Shown: positions 18,168 to 26,770 of the stretch, piece by piece
Numbering within the stretch: the first letter of the stretch is position 1
How the letters are laid out: each line of letters starts with the position of its first letter
Source of the DNA: Nocardia australiensis
Lineage (GTDB): Bacteria; Actinomycetota; Actinomycetes; Mycobacteriales; Mycobacteriaceae
Length of the DNA stretch: 64,000 nt
NCBI RefSeq assembly: GCF_020733705.1
Contig: NZ_JAJFZM010000001.1
Location: 3,038,001-3,102,000, forward strand
Direction: 5' to 3'
Notes under the pieces: generated by a model
Databases searched by the model: none
Seen by the model: the letters and a program-made list of their open reading frames with translations, nothing else
Told to the model about the DNA's origin: nothing
Position numbers and translations under genes: made by a program

Positions 18168-19018
18168 GGTATACGGTGCCCGACAACACGCAGGAGTGGT
18201 CGACGGTCCGCCGATACGAGGACGTCGACTACTCCCGTACCGAAGACGGAATCGCCAAGATCACCATCTGCCGGCCGGAAGTACACAACGCCTTTCGGCC
18301 GCAGACCCTGGTAGAGATCTCCGACGCGCTTACCCATGCCCGGGAGGACCCCTCGATCGGCGTCATCGTCCTGACCGGCGAAGGCGACCGTGCGTTCTGT
18401 TCCGGGGGCGACCAGCGAGTGCGCGGCGATACCGGATATCTCACCGATCCGGACCGCCCCGGTGCGGTGGGCCGCTTCCATGTGACCGATCTGCAGGTCC
18501 AGATACGCCGGTTGCCCAAGCCCGTGGTGGCGATGGTCGCCGGCTACGCGATCGGCGGCGGACATGTGTTGCAGATCGTCTGCGATCTCACCATCGCCGC
18601 CGACAATGCCAGGCTCGGACAGGTGGGCCCGCGGGTCGGTTCGTTCGACGGCGGGTTCGGCGCCGGGTTGCTGTCCGAGATGGTCGGTGTGCGCAAGGCC
18701 AAGGAGATCTGGTTCCTCTGCCGGCAGTACGATGCCGCCGAGGCGCTCGAGATGGGCTTGGTGAACACCGTCGTCCCGCTCGCCGACCTGGAGGCGGAGA
18801 CCCTCGCGTGGTGCCGTCGGATGCTGGAATTGTCACCGATGGCCCTTCGACTGATGAAGGCCAGTTTTCACGCCGCCCAGGATGGCCTGGCGGGCATTCA
18901 GCAACTCGCACACGATACGAATCTGCTGTTCTACGCGACCGAAGAGGCACAAGAAGGACGTGAGGCATTCAAAGCCAAGCGTCAACCCGAGTTCGACCGG
19001 TTTCCGCGTCGGGCCTGA
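18164..19018 (+). CDS. MenB-like crotonase, probable ring-cleaving hydrolase
   Basis: A 284-residue crotonase that follows MenB (dihydroxynaphthoyl-CoA synthase) closely: [66 protein letters not shown] with the conserved Asp, and [20 protein letters not shown]. MenB closes a ring by a Claisen/Dieckmann reaction and its relative BadI runs the reverse, hydrolysing 2-ketocyclohexanecarboxyl-CoA to pimelyl-CoA. Here it is coupled (GTGA overlap) to a BadH-like dehydrogenase inside a beta-oxidation operon, with no other menaquinone gene nearby, so a catabolic ring-opening role is more likely than menaquinone synthesis. Confidence 0.85.
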   Translation: MRYTVPDNTQEWSTVRRYEDVDYSRTEDGIAKITICRPEVHNAFRPQTLVEISDALTHAREDPSIGVIVLTGEGDRAFCSGGDQRVRGDTGYLTDPDRPGAVGRFHVTDLQVQIRRLPKPVVAMVAGYAIGGGHVLQIVCDLTIAADNARLGQVGPRVGSFDGGFGAGLLSEMVGVRKAKEIWFLCRQYDAAEALEMGLVNTVVPLADLEAETLAWCRRMLELSPMALRLMKASFHAAQDGLAGIQQLAHDTNLLFYATEEAQEGREAFKAKRQPEFDRFPRRA

Positions 19019-19037
19019 TTCAGGAGGATCTCCGACC

Positions 19038-20087
19038 ATGACGACATTCGGGGTCAACGCCTTCGGCGTCGGGAGCGGACCGGAGCGGTTCGCGACAATG
19101 ACGGCGCTGGCTCGTGAGGCCGAGGAGATCGGGTGTGCGGCCGTGTGGACGAGCGAGCTGTACAGCCGCTCGGCCACCGTGCCGATGGCGGCGCTCGCCG
19201 CGGGCACCAGCACGATCAAGATCGGGTCCAACATCGCCTACGGGGTGGGCCGCAGCCCCTTGATGTGGGCAGCCGAAGCGCGTGACCTCGACGAGTTGTC
19301 CGGTGGGCGAATCATTCTCGGGCTCGGCAACGGCACATCCAAGATGATGGAGGCTTGGCACGGCGTGTCCGGCGAAGCGCCCGCCGCGCGGATGGCCGAA
19401 CTACTCACGGTGCTCAAATCGCTGTGGCGCTTGCACGAAGGGCCCGTGCATCACGACGGTCGCTTCTACCACGTGCACATCTCGCCCACATCGGATGTGC
19501 CGCAACCTATCCGGCCCGAGATTCCGATCTGGATCGCCGGGGTGAACAAGCTGATGGTCCGTACGGCCGGCGAACTCGCCGACGGACTCGTCGGCCATCC
19601 GATGTACACCGCCGATTACGTCCGCGGCCCGGTCGCGGACGGAATCGCGGCGGGCGCTGCGATTTCCGGGCGCGATCCGGCCGACGTGACGGTGATGGGG
19701 ATCCGTATGTGCGCGATCAACGACGACGTCGAACTGGCGCGTCGCCAGGTCGCGTACGCCATCGGTCAGTACGCCGCGTCACGTGTCTACGATCGGCTGT
19801 TCGAGCTCCACGGATGGAGCGGCGAGCAGCACAAGATTCGCCAGGCGGCCCGCGATCGCGACGACGAGGCGCTGATCGGCGCGGTGACCGACGATATGAT
19901 CGATGAGATCGCTATCGCCTGTCGACCGGCCGATTTCCCGGCGGCGCTGGCCCGAATCCCGGAGGGTTTCGACCACCTCGACCTGATCGCTCCGCCCTGG
20001 GGACTCAGCGATCAGGAAACTCGTGTGATCAACTCCGAGATCCTGGCCGGGCTGCGGATCCACCTCGCGAACACGGTGTCCGCGTGA
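19038..20087 (+). CDS. Luciferase-like flavin/F420-dependent oxidoreductase
   Basis: A 349-residue LLM-class TIM-barrel oxidoreductase. The N-terminus TFGVNAFGVGSGPERFATM, GCAAVWTSELYSRSATVPMA, IKIGSNIAYGVGRSPLMWA and RIILGLGNGTSKMMEAWHG are typical of the F420- or FMN-using branch common in actinobacteria. It may oxidise or reduce an intermediate using F420 or perform a monooxygenation; the cofactor cannot be told from the sequence by eye. The ATG has AGGAGG eleven bases upstream. It is the last gene of the rightward run, convergent with the GntR gene. Confidence 0.85.
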   Translation: MTTFGVNAFGVGSGPERFATMTALAREAEEIGCAAVWTSELYSRSATVPMAALAAGTSTIKIGSNIAYGVGRSPLMWAAEARDLDELSGGRIILGLGNGTSKMMEAWHGVSGEAPAARMAELLTVLKSLWRLHEGPVHHDGRFYHVHISPTSDVPQPIRPEIPIWIAGVNKLMVRTAGELADGLVGHPMYTADYVRGPVADGIAAGAAISGRDPADVTVMGIRMCAINDDVELARRQVAYAIGQYAASRVYDRLFELHGWSGEQHKIRQAARDRDDEALIGAVTDDMIDEIAIACRPADFPAALARIPEGFDHLDLIAPPWGLSDQETRVINSEILAGLRIHLANTVSA

Positions 20088-20098
20088 GGCCGGGATCC

Positions 20099-20875
20099 TC
20101 ACGCCTCGCGTAGCTCGATCTCGGTACGCTCCTCGACCTGGACCACGGCCTCGGCGTAGCCGTGTACGTGCTTGGTCATGCGCCGGACGGCGGCTGCCGA
20201 ATCGCTGGCGCGGATGGCATCGGTGATCGTCTTGTGCGCGCGATGGGTCGTCTTGCGCACTTCGTCGTCGACGAACGCCGTGTTCTCGGTGGAGCTGTAG
20301 ATGGCATTCGACAGCGCGGTCATGAAGCCGGTCAGGAGTTCGTTGTGGCTGGCAATCGCCACCGCGAGATGCCAGTCGACGTTGGCCTGCAGGAATTGCT
20401 CGAGCGGAATATCGAGATCGCCGAGCAGCGCGTTGGCGGCGTCGAGGGTGGCGATGTCGGCGTCGGTGCGATACTTCGCCGCCAGCGCCGCACACGCCGG
20501 CTCGATGGCCTCACGGGTCTCCAGCAGATCCGTCAACCGCAGTTGCTGTCCGCGGATGAGCAGACTCACCGACGAGGCCACCGCGTCGCCGCCGGGCTGT
20601 TGGACGAACGCGCCGCCGGAACGGCCGGTCTTGATGACTACGAGCCCCTGCACCTCGAGGATGCGCAGTGCCTCGCGCACGGTTGTCCGGCTCATTTGCG
20701 TCTGGGAGACCAGTTCGCGCTCCGGTGGTAACGCGGTACCCGAAGGGAAATCGCCACGAAGAATGCGCTCGCGCAAGTCGTTTGCGAGGACATCGGATGC
20801 CTTGGGTACCTGCATCGGCTGCAGCTGAACCGGGTGTCGCGCAACTTTCCTGCTCGACGAGGGCGAGTCAGGCAT
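20099..20875 (-). CDS. GntR-family (FadR/FCD subfamily) transcription regulator
   Basis: A 258-residue regulator. The winged helix-turn-helix spans about residues 27-95 with LRERILRGDFPSGTALPPER, SRTTVREALRILEVQGLVVI and the wing KTGRSGGAFV. The FCD ligand domain follows, with LLETREAIEPACAALAA, FLQANVDWHLAVAIASHNEL (Asp and His of the usual metal site) and MTKHVHGYAEAVV with another His. FCD regulators respond to organic acids or acyl-CoAs. It is divergent from three crotonase genes; two palindromes lie in the gap, one close enough to its own start for autoregulation. It is the best candidate for the island-wide operator TGGTCNNACCA. Confidence 0.9.
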   Translation of the reverse strand: MPDSPSSSRKVARHPVQLQPMQVPKASDVLANDLRERILRGDFPSGTALPPERELVSQTQMSRTTVREALRILEVQGLVVIKTGRSGGAFVQQPGGDAVASSVSLLIRGQQLRLTDLLETREAIEPACAALAAKYRTDADIATLDAANALLGDLDIPLEQFLQANVDWHLAVAIASHNELLTGFMTALSNAIYSSTENTAFVDDEVRKTTHRAHKTITDAIRASDSAAAVRRMTKHVHGYAEAVVQVEERTEIELREA

Positions 20876-20897
20876 TGTTACCTGCTTTCTGTGTATT

Positions 20898-20908
20898 TGG
20901 TCGTACCT
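20898..20908. promoter_or_regulatory. Palindromic operator copy 8 (TGGTCGTACCT)
   Basis: It lies 23 bases upstream of the GntR start codon, so probably an autoregulatory site. One base departs from a perfect palindrome. Confidence 0.6.
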
Positions 20909-20968
20909 AATGTATCAGCAAAGAGTCCTGCCATGCGAGTTTGCGATTCGAGCGCGCTGAGTATAATT

Positions 20969-20979
20969 TGGTCATACCA
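20969..20979. promoter_or_regulatory. Palindromic operator copy 9 (TGGTCATACCA)
   Basis: A perfect copy extended to TTTGGTCATACCAAA. It lies about 95 bases upstream of the crotonase gene at 21,075 and is followed by AT-rich sequence suited to a -10 box. Confidence 0.65.
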
Positions 20980-21074
20980 AAATAATGGTTGATTTGCTGC
21001 CGTGGTGTGGATAGCTTCCGAGAGAGGTAGTCGGCCGCGGCGGTGTCGACGAAGTGCTGGAATGCGAGGACGAC

Positions 21075-21857
21075 GTGGCAGAGTTGGCGCGGGACGCGGT
21101 CATCTGGGAAACGGTCGAACCGGGGATTACGGCGGTGACCATGCAACGGGCACCCGCCAACGCGTTGGGTATCCCGCTGCTGGACGGCATCCACCGCGCT
21201 ATCGACGCTGCCGAGAAGGCGGGCGATGTGAAGGTCATGGTGATCGGATCCGCCCTGCCGGGGTTCTTCGCCGCCGGCGCCGACATCAAACACCTGTCGA
21301 CGATCGACGCCGAGACATTCACCGCGTACGGCGATCGGATGCGTGCGGTCAACGATCGACTCGCGGCGTCGCCGTGGATCTCGATCGCGGCTGTCGACGG
21401 GGTGGCATTGGGCGGTGGGCTCGAACTCGCGATGGCGTGCACGCTGCGGGTTGCGGGGGCTGCCGGCCGATTCGGGCTGCCGGAGGTCAAATTGGGATTG
21501 ATTCCCGGCGCCGGTGGAACTCAGCGGCTACCGCGCCTGGTCGGCAGGGGGCGGGCACTCGACATCATGTTGACGGCGCGCCAGGTGGCGGCCGAGGAGG
21601 CCTATCGCATCGGTCTCGTCGATCGGCTCACCGACGGTGACGTCACCGCGGCCGCCCTGGACTTCGCTCGTGAGCTCCTGGGGCCCTCGTTACCGGCCCA
21701 GCTTTCGGTGGTCCGTACGGTGGACGCGGCCTTCGACCTGTCTCTCGCGGACGGAGCGCGATACGAGGTCGAGCAGATCCAGGAGCTGTTCGAGGGCGGA
21801 GAGGCGGCCGAGGGCATCAGCGCCTTCGTCGAGAAGCGCACACCTCGATTCCGCTAG
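21075..21857 (+). CDS. Enoyl-CoA hydratase/isomerase family protein (first of three)
   Basis: A 260-residue crotonase. The oxyanion region has SALPGFFAAGADIKHLSTID, then VDGVALGGGLELAMACTLRV and PEVKLGLIPGAGGTQRLPRL. The last motif carries the Glu usual for true hydratases, so this is the most canonical hydratase of the three. The start chosen is GTG at 21,075 with GCGAGGA just upstream; GTG at 21,054 is an alternative. It begins a five-gene run (three crotonases, a kinase-like protein, a lipocalin-like protein) divergent from the GntR regulator. Confidence 0.87.
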   Translation: MAELARDAVIWETVEPGITAVTMQRAPANALGIPLLDGIHRAIDAAEKAGDVKVMVIGSALPGFFAAGADIKHLSTIDAETFTAYGDRMRAVNDRLAASPWISIAAVDGVALGGGLELAMACTLRVAGAAGRFGLPEVKLGLIPGAGGTQRLPRLVGRGRALDIMLTARQVAAEEAYRIGLVDRLTDGDVTAAALDFARELLGPSLPAQLSVVRTVDAAFDLSLADGARYEVEQIQELFEGGEAAEGISAFVEKRTPRFR

Positions 21858-21903
21858 ACACGAGCCGCGAACGCCGCCCAGCCCCCTCTCAGGAAGTTCC
21901 CGG

Positions 21904-22710
21904 ATGAAAACACTGGACGAACAATTCGAAACCCTCCAGGTCGAGGAGGTCGAACCCGGCATCGTCGTCATCACGCTGAATCGACCCGAACGCTACAACG
22001 CGATGACCAACACGATGTTCGTCGAACTCGAGCGACTCGCGTGGGGGCTCGAGACGGAAGACGGTTGCCGTGTCGTCATTCTGACCGGGGCCGGCAAAGC
22101 ATTCTGCTCCGGGTACGACCTCGCCGACGCCGATGATCTTCCGAACCTCGGGGCGCTGGGCATGCTGGATCAGCAAGAGCGCGCCGCGAGGTCGTTGACC
22201 GCGATTCGGTCGCTGCGCGTTCCGGTGATCGCGGCCGTGAACGGACCCGCCGCAGGGGGAGGGCTGGCGTTGGCGCTCGCCGCCGACATCCGCCTGGCCG
22301 GGCCTGCCGCGAAATTCAACGCGGCATTCGTGCGAATCGGGCTGTCCGCCGGAGATCTGGGCACCTCCTGGCTGCTCACACGTCTGATCGGGCCGGCGAA
22401 GACCAGTGAGATCTGCTTCACCGGAAGGATCGTCGACGCGACGGAAGCCGCGGAATTGGGGCTAGTCAATGCGGTCGGTGCCGATGTGCTCGCCGACTCG
22501 CTCGCTCTCGCGGAACAGATCGTCGCGAACTCCCCGGGTGGTGTGCAACTGTCCAAGCGGGCCTTGCAGGCAAACCTCGAGGTCGGTTCCTACGCCGCTG
22601 CCATCGAACTCGAGAACCGTGGTCAGGCACTGCTGACCCGCAGTCCGGATATGGCCGAGGCGCTGAATGCCTTCAGGGACAAGCGCATGCCCGTATTCGA
22701 AGGCAAATAA
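21904..22710 (+). CDS. Enoyl-CoA hydratase/isomerase family protein (second)
   Basis: A 268-residue crotonase: IVVITLNRPERYNAMTNTMF, AFCSGYDLADADD, NGPAAGGGLALALAADIRLA and VRIGLSAGDLGTSWLLTRLI. In this branch the Glu positions of classical hydratases are replaced (SAGDLGTSW). It is very similar to the third gene at 22,744; both end in ELENRGQALLTR followed by a xMxEAL segment, so they are recent duplicates with possibly different substrates or an isomerase role. The ATG at 21,904 follows AGGAAGTT. Confidence 0.87.
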   Translation: MKTLDEQFETLQVEEVEPGIVVITLNRPERYNAMTNTMFVELERLAWGLETEDGCRVVILTGAGKAFCSGYDLADADDLPNLGALGMLDQQERAARSLTAIRSLRVPVIAAVNGPAAGGGLALALAADIRLAGPAAKFNAAFVRIGLSAGDLGTSWLLTRLIGPAKTSEICFTGRIVDATEAAELGLVNAVGADVLADSLALAEQIVANSPGGVQLSKRALQANLEVGSYAAAIELENRGQALLTRSPDMAEALNAFRDKRMPVFEGK

Positions 22711-22743
22711 CCCACACTCGACGACACGAGGCGAGGCCCGGAC

Positions 22744-23556
22744 ATGACCATCGACTTTCCCGCATTGCAGACACTGACCTTCGAAGAAGCCGAACCCGGT
22801 GTCGGCATCCTGCGCATGAACCGCCCCGACCGGATGAACTCGCAGACCGTAGCGATGTTCCACGAATACTTGGCCGCCGGTAGGGCGCTGCGTGACAGCG
22901 GGTTACGTGCGCTCGTCGTCACCGGGGCGGGCGACCGGTCCTTCTGCGCCGGTTTCGATCTCGACGAGATCCACGTGATCACCGAAATGGGTGTCCGTGA
23001 GTTCCTGAAGTTCCAGGAGACGGCTTCCGGCGGAATCCAATCGCTACGTCATCTGCCATTTCCGGTGATCGCGGCCATTCACGGCGCTGCGACCGGAGGG
23101 GGTATGGCGCTGGCGCTTGCCGCCGACATCCGTTTGGCCGCACCGACTCTCAAGATGAGTGCGGCCTTCGTGAAGGTCGGGCTGTCGATCGGTGAGCTGG
23201 GCACATCCTTCAATCTGGCACGCCTGGTCGGCCCGGCCCGGGCGGCGGAAATCGGTTACACCGCGCGGATCGTCGGGGCCGAGGAAGCCGTGCGTATCGG
23301 CTTGGTCAACCACGTCGTGCCCTCGGAGCAACTGCTCGACGAGGCACTCACCATGGCACGTCGAATCGCGCAGAATTCGCCCGGCGGCGTCCGGATGTCG
23401 AAACGCGCCATTCAGCGCAATACCGAGATCGGTTCCTACGAGGCAGCTCTCGAACTGGAGAACCGCGGCCAGGCATTGCTCACGAGAACCGAGGACATGC
23501 CCGAAGCGCTCGCGGCCTTCAAAGAGAAGCGCATGCCGCAGTTCTCGGGCCGGTGA
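22744..23556 (+). CDS. Enoyl-CoA hydratase/isomerase family protein (third)
   Basis: A 270-residue crotonase and close paralogue of the gene at 21,904: GILRMNRPDRMNSQTVAMF, DRSFCAGFDLDEIHVI, HGAATGGGMALALAADIRLA, VKVGLSIGELGTSFNLARLV (a Glu is present where the paralogue has Asp) and ELENRGQALLTRTEDMPEAL. The gene lies 33 bases after the previous stop and seven bases before the kinase-like gene, so it is in the same transcription unit. Confidence 0.87.
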   Translation: MTIDFPALQTLTFEEAEPGVGILRMNRPDRMNSQTVAMFHEYLAAGRALRDSGLRALVVTGAGDRSFCAGFDLDEIHVITEMGVREFLKFQETASGGIQSLRHLPFPVIAAIHGAATGGGMALALAADIRLAAPTLKMSAAFVKVGLSIGELGTSFNLARLVGPARAAEIGYTARIVGAEEAVRIGLVNHVVPSEQLLDEALTMARRIAQNSPGGVRMSKRAIQRNTEIGSYEAALELENRGQALLTRTEDMPEALAAFKEKRMPQFSGR

Positions 23557-23563
23557 TGTCGCG

Positions 23564-24610
23564 GTGACGTGGGAATGGAGCTCGGAAACGCGAAATGCGT
23601 TGCGGGAGTTTCTGGAAACCCGGGGAATTCTGACCGGGCCGATCACCACCGAGCCCATCGGGGACGGGCACTCCAACCTGACCTTCCTGGTCAGCGACGG
23701 CAGCCGCAGCGTGGTCGTGCGCCGTCCGCCGCCGCCGCCGATTCCGCCGGGTGCGCATGACATGCTGCGGGAGGCGAAGCTGCTGACGGGATTGCACCCG
23801 ACCGGGGTGCCGGTGCCCGAGGTCCTCGCCGTCGCGGCTACCGGCGAGGTGCTCGATGTGCCCTTCTACGTGATGAGCTTCGCTGCGGGGCCGGTCGTCA
23901 CCACTCGCACTCCCGCGCCGCTCGACTCGGTTCAGCAACGGCGCTCCATCGGCTACCACCTGATCGACACCCTCGCGGACTTGCACGAAGTGGACTGGCG
24001 CGCAGCGGGGCTCGACCGGATGGGCCGGCCGGAGGGGTTCAACGCCAGGCATCTGCAGCGGATGCGCCGCCTCGTCGCCGATGCCGACGGTAATCCGCCC
24101 GCGGAGTTCGCCGACATCGACTCCTGGCTCGAGGCGAACACACCTCCGGAATCAGGAGCGACGCTCATCCACTGCGATTTCCGCATCGGCAATGTCGTGC
24201 TGGCACCGGATGCACCGGGCCGCATCGCGGCGGTCCTCGACTGGGAACTCGCCACGATCGGCGATCCACTTCTCGACGTGGGCTATCTGATGGCGACGAT
24301 CCCCGAACCCGGCCGGCCGATGAATCCGACCGCGGAGCTGGGCGCGGCGATGCTGGAAGACGGCTATCCGTCCAAGAACGAATTGGCACAGCGATACCGC
24401 GCGCGCACCGGTCGCGATCTCGGGAATCTCGCCTGGTACACGACATTGTCGTTGTGGAAGCTGGCCGTTCTGTACGAATACAGCCGCCGCCGGGTCCTGG
24501 ATGGAATCGGCGACCCCTACTACTCCGACCCCGCGTTGGTTCGGAGTTTTCTGGACGAAGCCCGCCACGTCGCCGGGACGGCAGGCGTCGACTCGACTGC
24601 TCGGCGGTAG
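23564..24610 (+). CDS. Aminoglycoside-phosphotransferase-fold kinase (ACAD10/11-like)
   Basis: A 348-residue APH-family protein of the type that accompanies acyl-CoA dehydrogenases. The nucleotide loop contains PIGDGHSNLTFLVSDG and VVVRRPPPPPIPPGAH; the catalytic loop is LIHCDFRIGNVV (HxDxxxxN) and the metal motif is AAVLDWELATIGDPLLD. Bacterial and human homologues (ACAD10/11) phosphorylate 4-hydroxyacyl-CoAs before elimination. A role on a hydroxyacyl-CoA in this pathway is therefore plausible but inferred. The GTG start is seven bases after the crotonase stop. Confidence 0.85.
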   Translation: MTWEWSSETRNALREFLETRGILTGPITTEPIGDGHSNLTFLVSDGSRSVVVRRPPPPPIPPGAHDMLREAKLLTGLHPTGVPVPEVLAVAATGEVLDVPFYVMSFAAGPVVTTRTPAPLDSVQQRRSIGYHLIDTLADLHEVDWRAAGLDRMGRPEGFNARHLQRMRRLVADADGNPPAEFADIDSWLEANTPPESGATLIHCDFRIGNVVLAPDAPGRIAAVLDWELATIGDPLLDVGYLMATIPEPGRPMNPTAELGAAMLEDGYPSKNELAQRYRARTGRDLGNLAWYTTLSLWKLAVLYEYSRRRVLDGIGDPYYSDPALVRSFLDEARHVAGTAGVDSTARR

Positions 24611-24651
24611 CCGTGAACGGCTCGCCGGGGCTGGACCCACAAGGAGTTTTG

Positions 24652-25674
24652 ATGGCAATCACATCCGGCGCGACCTTCCACGATCCGCTGGTCGGACCTG
24701 AAGCCTCGGATCTGCCGGCCGGTTTCTTCGATCGGCTGATGTTCAATATGCATCCGGTCGACGCCACGACGCCATCGGTGATCATGGGTTTCGGAATCTA
24801 TCCGCCGAAGGACACGGCCGACGGCTTCGTGGTCGTGAGCGACGAGAAAGAACAGCGAAACCTGCGGTTCTCGACCGCCCTGAGCGCGACGAACCGCGAC
24901 GGCGCCGGTCCCTTCCGTTTCGAGGTGGTCGAGCCCAACGAGGTGTGGCGACTTCGGCTGGGTCCCAACGAGATCGACACCGAGTTCGATGTGACCTGGC
25001 GGGCGCGTACGCCCGCGTGGTTCGGCGAGGTCGCGGTCACCAACGCGTCCTCGGAACGGACCTCCTTCGATCACCTCTTCCAATCCGGACGTTACGAGGG
25101 CGTTGTGCGTCTCGACGGCCGCCAGTACGACGTGGACGGCTGGTACGGGCAGCGGGATCGTTCCCGAGGGGTGCGCACGATGTCCGGTGGCCAGGGTTTG
25201 CACCTCTGGTACCAGGCGCAGTTCCCGGAGTTCTCGATCGGTTTCCTGCTGGTCGAGACCCGTTCGCACGAGCGTCTTCTGCTCGAGGGCGCCGTGATGC
25301 ACGAGAACGGACGCCTCGACCCGATCACGGGTGTGCGTCATGCCCTCGTTTTCGACCCCGATCTCGACCTGGTCGAGGGCGATGTCGAGATCGACACCGC
25401 GGGCGGAGAGCGCTATCGGGTGCATGCCGACGGCCGGGCCGGTGGGGGCCATATGGCGGGCGCTGGTTACGGCGGCCACCATGGCGCCTCGTCCGGAGCC
25501 GATCATGTCGAGTCGGATCGCTATGTCCTCGACGGTTCGGTGTCACCGCGCTCGCTCGACTCCGCGCTGACCGATCGCCTGTGCAGCTTCACCCTCGGCA
25601 CCGTCCACGGGTCGGGCATCTTCGAATTCGCGTTGACCCGCAGCAGCACATACCGATACCGCCCGACGATCTGA
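24652..25674 (+). CDS. Lipocalin/CrtC-like protein of unknown function (DUF7064/7065 type)
   Basis: A 340-residue protein rich in beta strands. It starts with PAGFFDRLMFNMHPVDA, then FGIYPPKDTADGFVVVSDEK, FDHLFQSGRYEGVVRLDGRQ and DGWYGQRDRSRGVRTMSGGQ. This pattern recalls the tandem lipocalin-like proteins often found beside catabolic acyl-CoA genes in mycobacteria and relatives (former hydroxyneurosporene-synthase-like annotation). A glycine/histidine-rich loop (GGGHMAGAGYGGHHG, about residues 263-277) is unusual. The ATG has AAGGAG five to ten bases upstream. Role unknown; its position suggests handling of a hydrophobic intermediate. Confidence 0.75.
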   Translation: MAITSGATFHDPLVGPEASDLPAGFFDRLMFNMHPVDATTPSVIMGFGIYPPKDTADGFVVVSDEKEQRNLRFSTALSATNRDGAGPFRFEVVEPNEVWRLRLGPNEIDTEFDVTWRARTPAWFGEVAVTNASSERTSFDHLFQSGRYEGVVRLDGRQYDVDGWYGQRDRSRGVRTMSGGQGLHLWYQAQFPEFSIGFLLVETRSHERLLLEGAVMHENGRLDPITGVRHALVFDPDLDLVEGDVEIDTAGGERYRVHADGRAGGGHMAGAGYGGHHGASSGADHVESDRYVLDGSVSPRSLDSALTDRLCSFTLGTVHGSGIFEFALTRSSTYRYRPTI

Positions 25675-25706
25675 TCGGGCTCGAACCGATCCACCCGAGG
25701 AAGAAC

Positions 25707-25738
25707 CGGGGCCGGCCGACAGATGTGGGCCGGCCCCG
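25707..25738. terminator. GC-rich hairpin after 25,674
   Basis: A perfect 11-bp stem (CGGGGCCGGCC with its complement) and ten-base loop, 32 bases after the stop at 25,674. No T-run follows, as is common in actinobacteria. Confidence 0.7.
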
Positions 25739-25774
25739 ACTCGTCGGTCCGGCAAGGGAAGTGGCCGGTCAACA

Positions 25775-25811
25775 GAAGAGGGTGCGCATCTCGTGGATGC
25801 GCACCCTCTTC
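25775..25811. terminator. Strong hairpin between convergent genes
   Basis: A perfect 16-bp stem with five-base loop TCGTG between the convergent ends at 25,674 and 25,834. The leftward side ends close to the stop at 25,834, so it probably terminates the leftward operon or both. Confidence 0.8.
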
Positions 25812-25833
25812 CGGGTGGTGAGCGCTGATGGAC

Positions 25834-26730
25834 TCACACGGTTCGCTCGGCCTTACTCGACTCCGACGCGGCCTTGCTGCTGTCCCTGATCTGCGCCCAG
25901 TCGGCGTCGGTGAGATTCGACAAGCCGGCGAAGGTGCCGGGCCCGGCCAGCATCTGGCCACCGTCCATGGCGATGGTCTGTCCGGTCAGGTAGTCGCAGG
26001 CATCCGAGAGCAGGAACATCGTCAGATTGGCCAGCTCTTCGATCGTCCCGGTGCGGCCGGCCGGGATCTGGTCTGCCTGGGTGGCGCCGACCGACGACTT
26101 GTCGGTCGGATTGAGCATCTCCCAGGCGTAGTCGGTCGGAATGGGCCCGGGGGCGAGCGCGTTCACGCGAATGCCGTACTTCGCCCACTCCACGGCCAGC
26201 GACATCGTCATCGAATGCACCGCGGCCTTCGCCATCGCGGACGGGACCACATAGGCCGATCCCGTCCACACCCAGGTGGTCAGCGTCGACAGCACGGAAC
26301 CGGGAAGGCCCTCGGCGATCCACCGCTTACCGACGGCATGGGTGGTGTGGAACGAGCCGTTCATCACGGTGCTCGTGATCGCTTGGAACGCACGAGGACT
26401 CAGGTCCTTCGTCTGAGCGATGAAGTTGGCGGCCGCGTTGTTCAGCACGCCGGTCAGCGGGCCGTGTTCGGACCAGATCCGGCCCACGGTCGCATCGACG
26501 TTCTCGTAGTCCCGGACATCGACAGTGTGGTGAAACACCGATCCGGGACGGGAGGCCGACGCCTCGGCAGCGGCTTCGGCCAGCACCGCCGCGCGGCGTC
26601 CCCACAGGTGAACCTCGGCGCCGTGCTCGACCAGATACCGCGCCACGCCGCGGCCGAGTCCGGTCCCACCTCCGGTGATCAGGATTCTCTTCCCGGACAA
26701 CAGAGTCGGTGAGAAGGCTGTGTCGGTCAT
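25834..26730 (-). CDS. SDR, 2,4-dienoyl-CoA-reductase-like
   Basis: A 298-residue SDR with ITGGGTGLGRGVARYLVEHG, WGRRAAVL and LNNAAANFIAQTKDLSPRAF. The NNAAANF motif in place of NNAG, and SAMAKAAVHSM in place of YxxxK, are typical of peroxisomal-type 2,4-dienoyl-CoA reductases, which use a different Tyr. GQTIAMDGGQML ends the fold. It would reduce a dienoyl-CoA with NADPH, useful for cyclic diene or unsaturated intermediates. It is the last gene of the leftward operon after a dehydrogenase and a BadI-like hydrolase. Confidence 0.86.
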   Translation of the reverse strand: MTDTAFSPTLLSGKRILITGGGTGLGRGVARYLVEHGAEVHLWGRRAAVLAEAAAEASASRPGSVFHHTVDVRDYENVDATVGRIWSEHGPLTGVLNNAAANFIAQTKDLSPRAFQAITSTVMNGSFHTTHAVGKRWIAEGLPGSVLSTLTTWVWTGSAYVVPSAMAKAAVHSMTMSLAVEWAKYGIRVNALAPGPIPTDYAWEMLNPTDKSSVGATQADQIPAGRTGTIEELANLTMFLLSDACDYLTGQTIAMDGGQMLAGPGTFAGLSNLTDADWAQIRDSSKAASESSKAERTV

Positions 26731-26770
26731 CGTGTCCCTCGTTGTTCGATGTTTGGTGCCGGTGGCCTGC

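Noticed and set aside
18164..19018. Authentic menB for menaquinone synthesis
   Set aside because: No other men gene is nearby and the gene is coupled to a BadH-like SDR in a catabolic operon; the possibility is kept open only if the genome lacks another menB.
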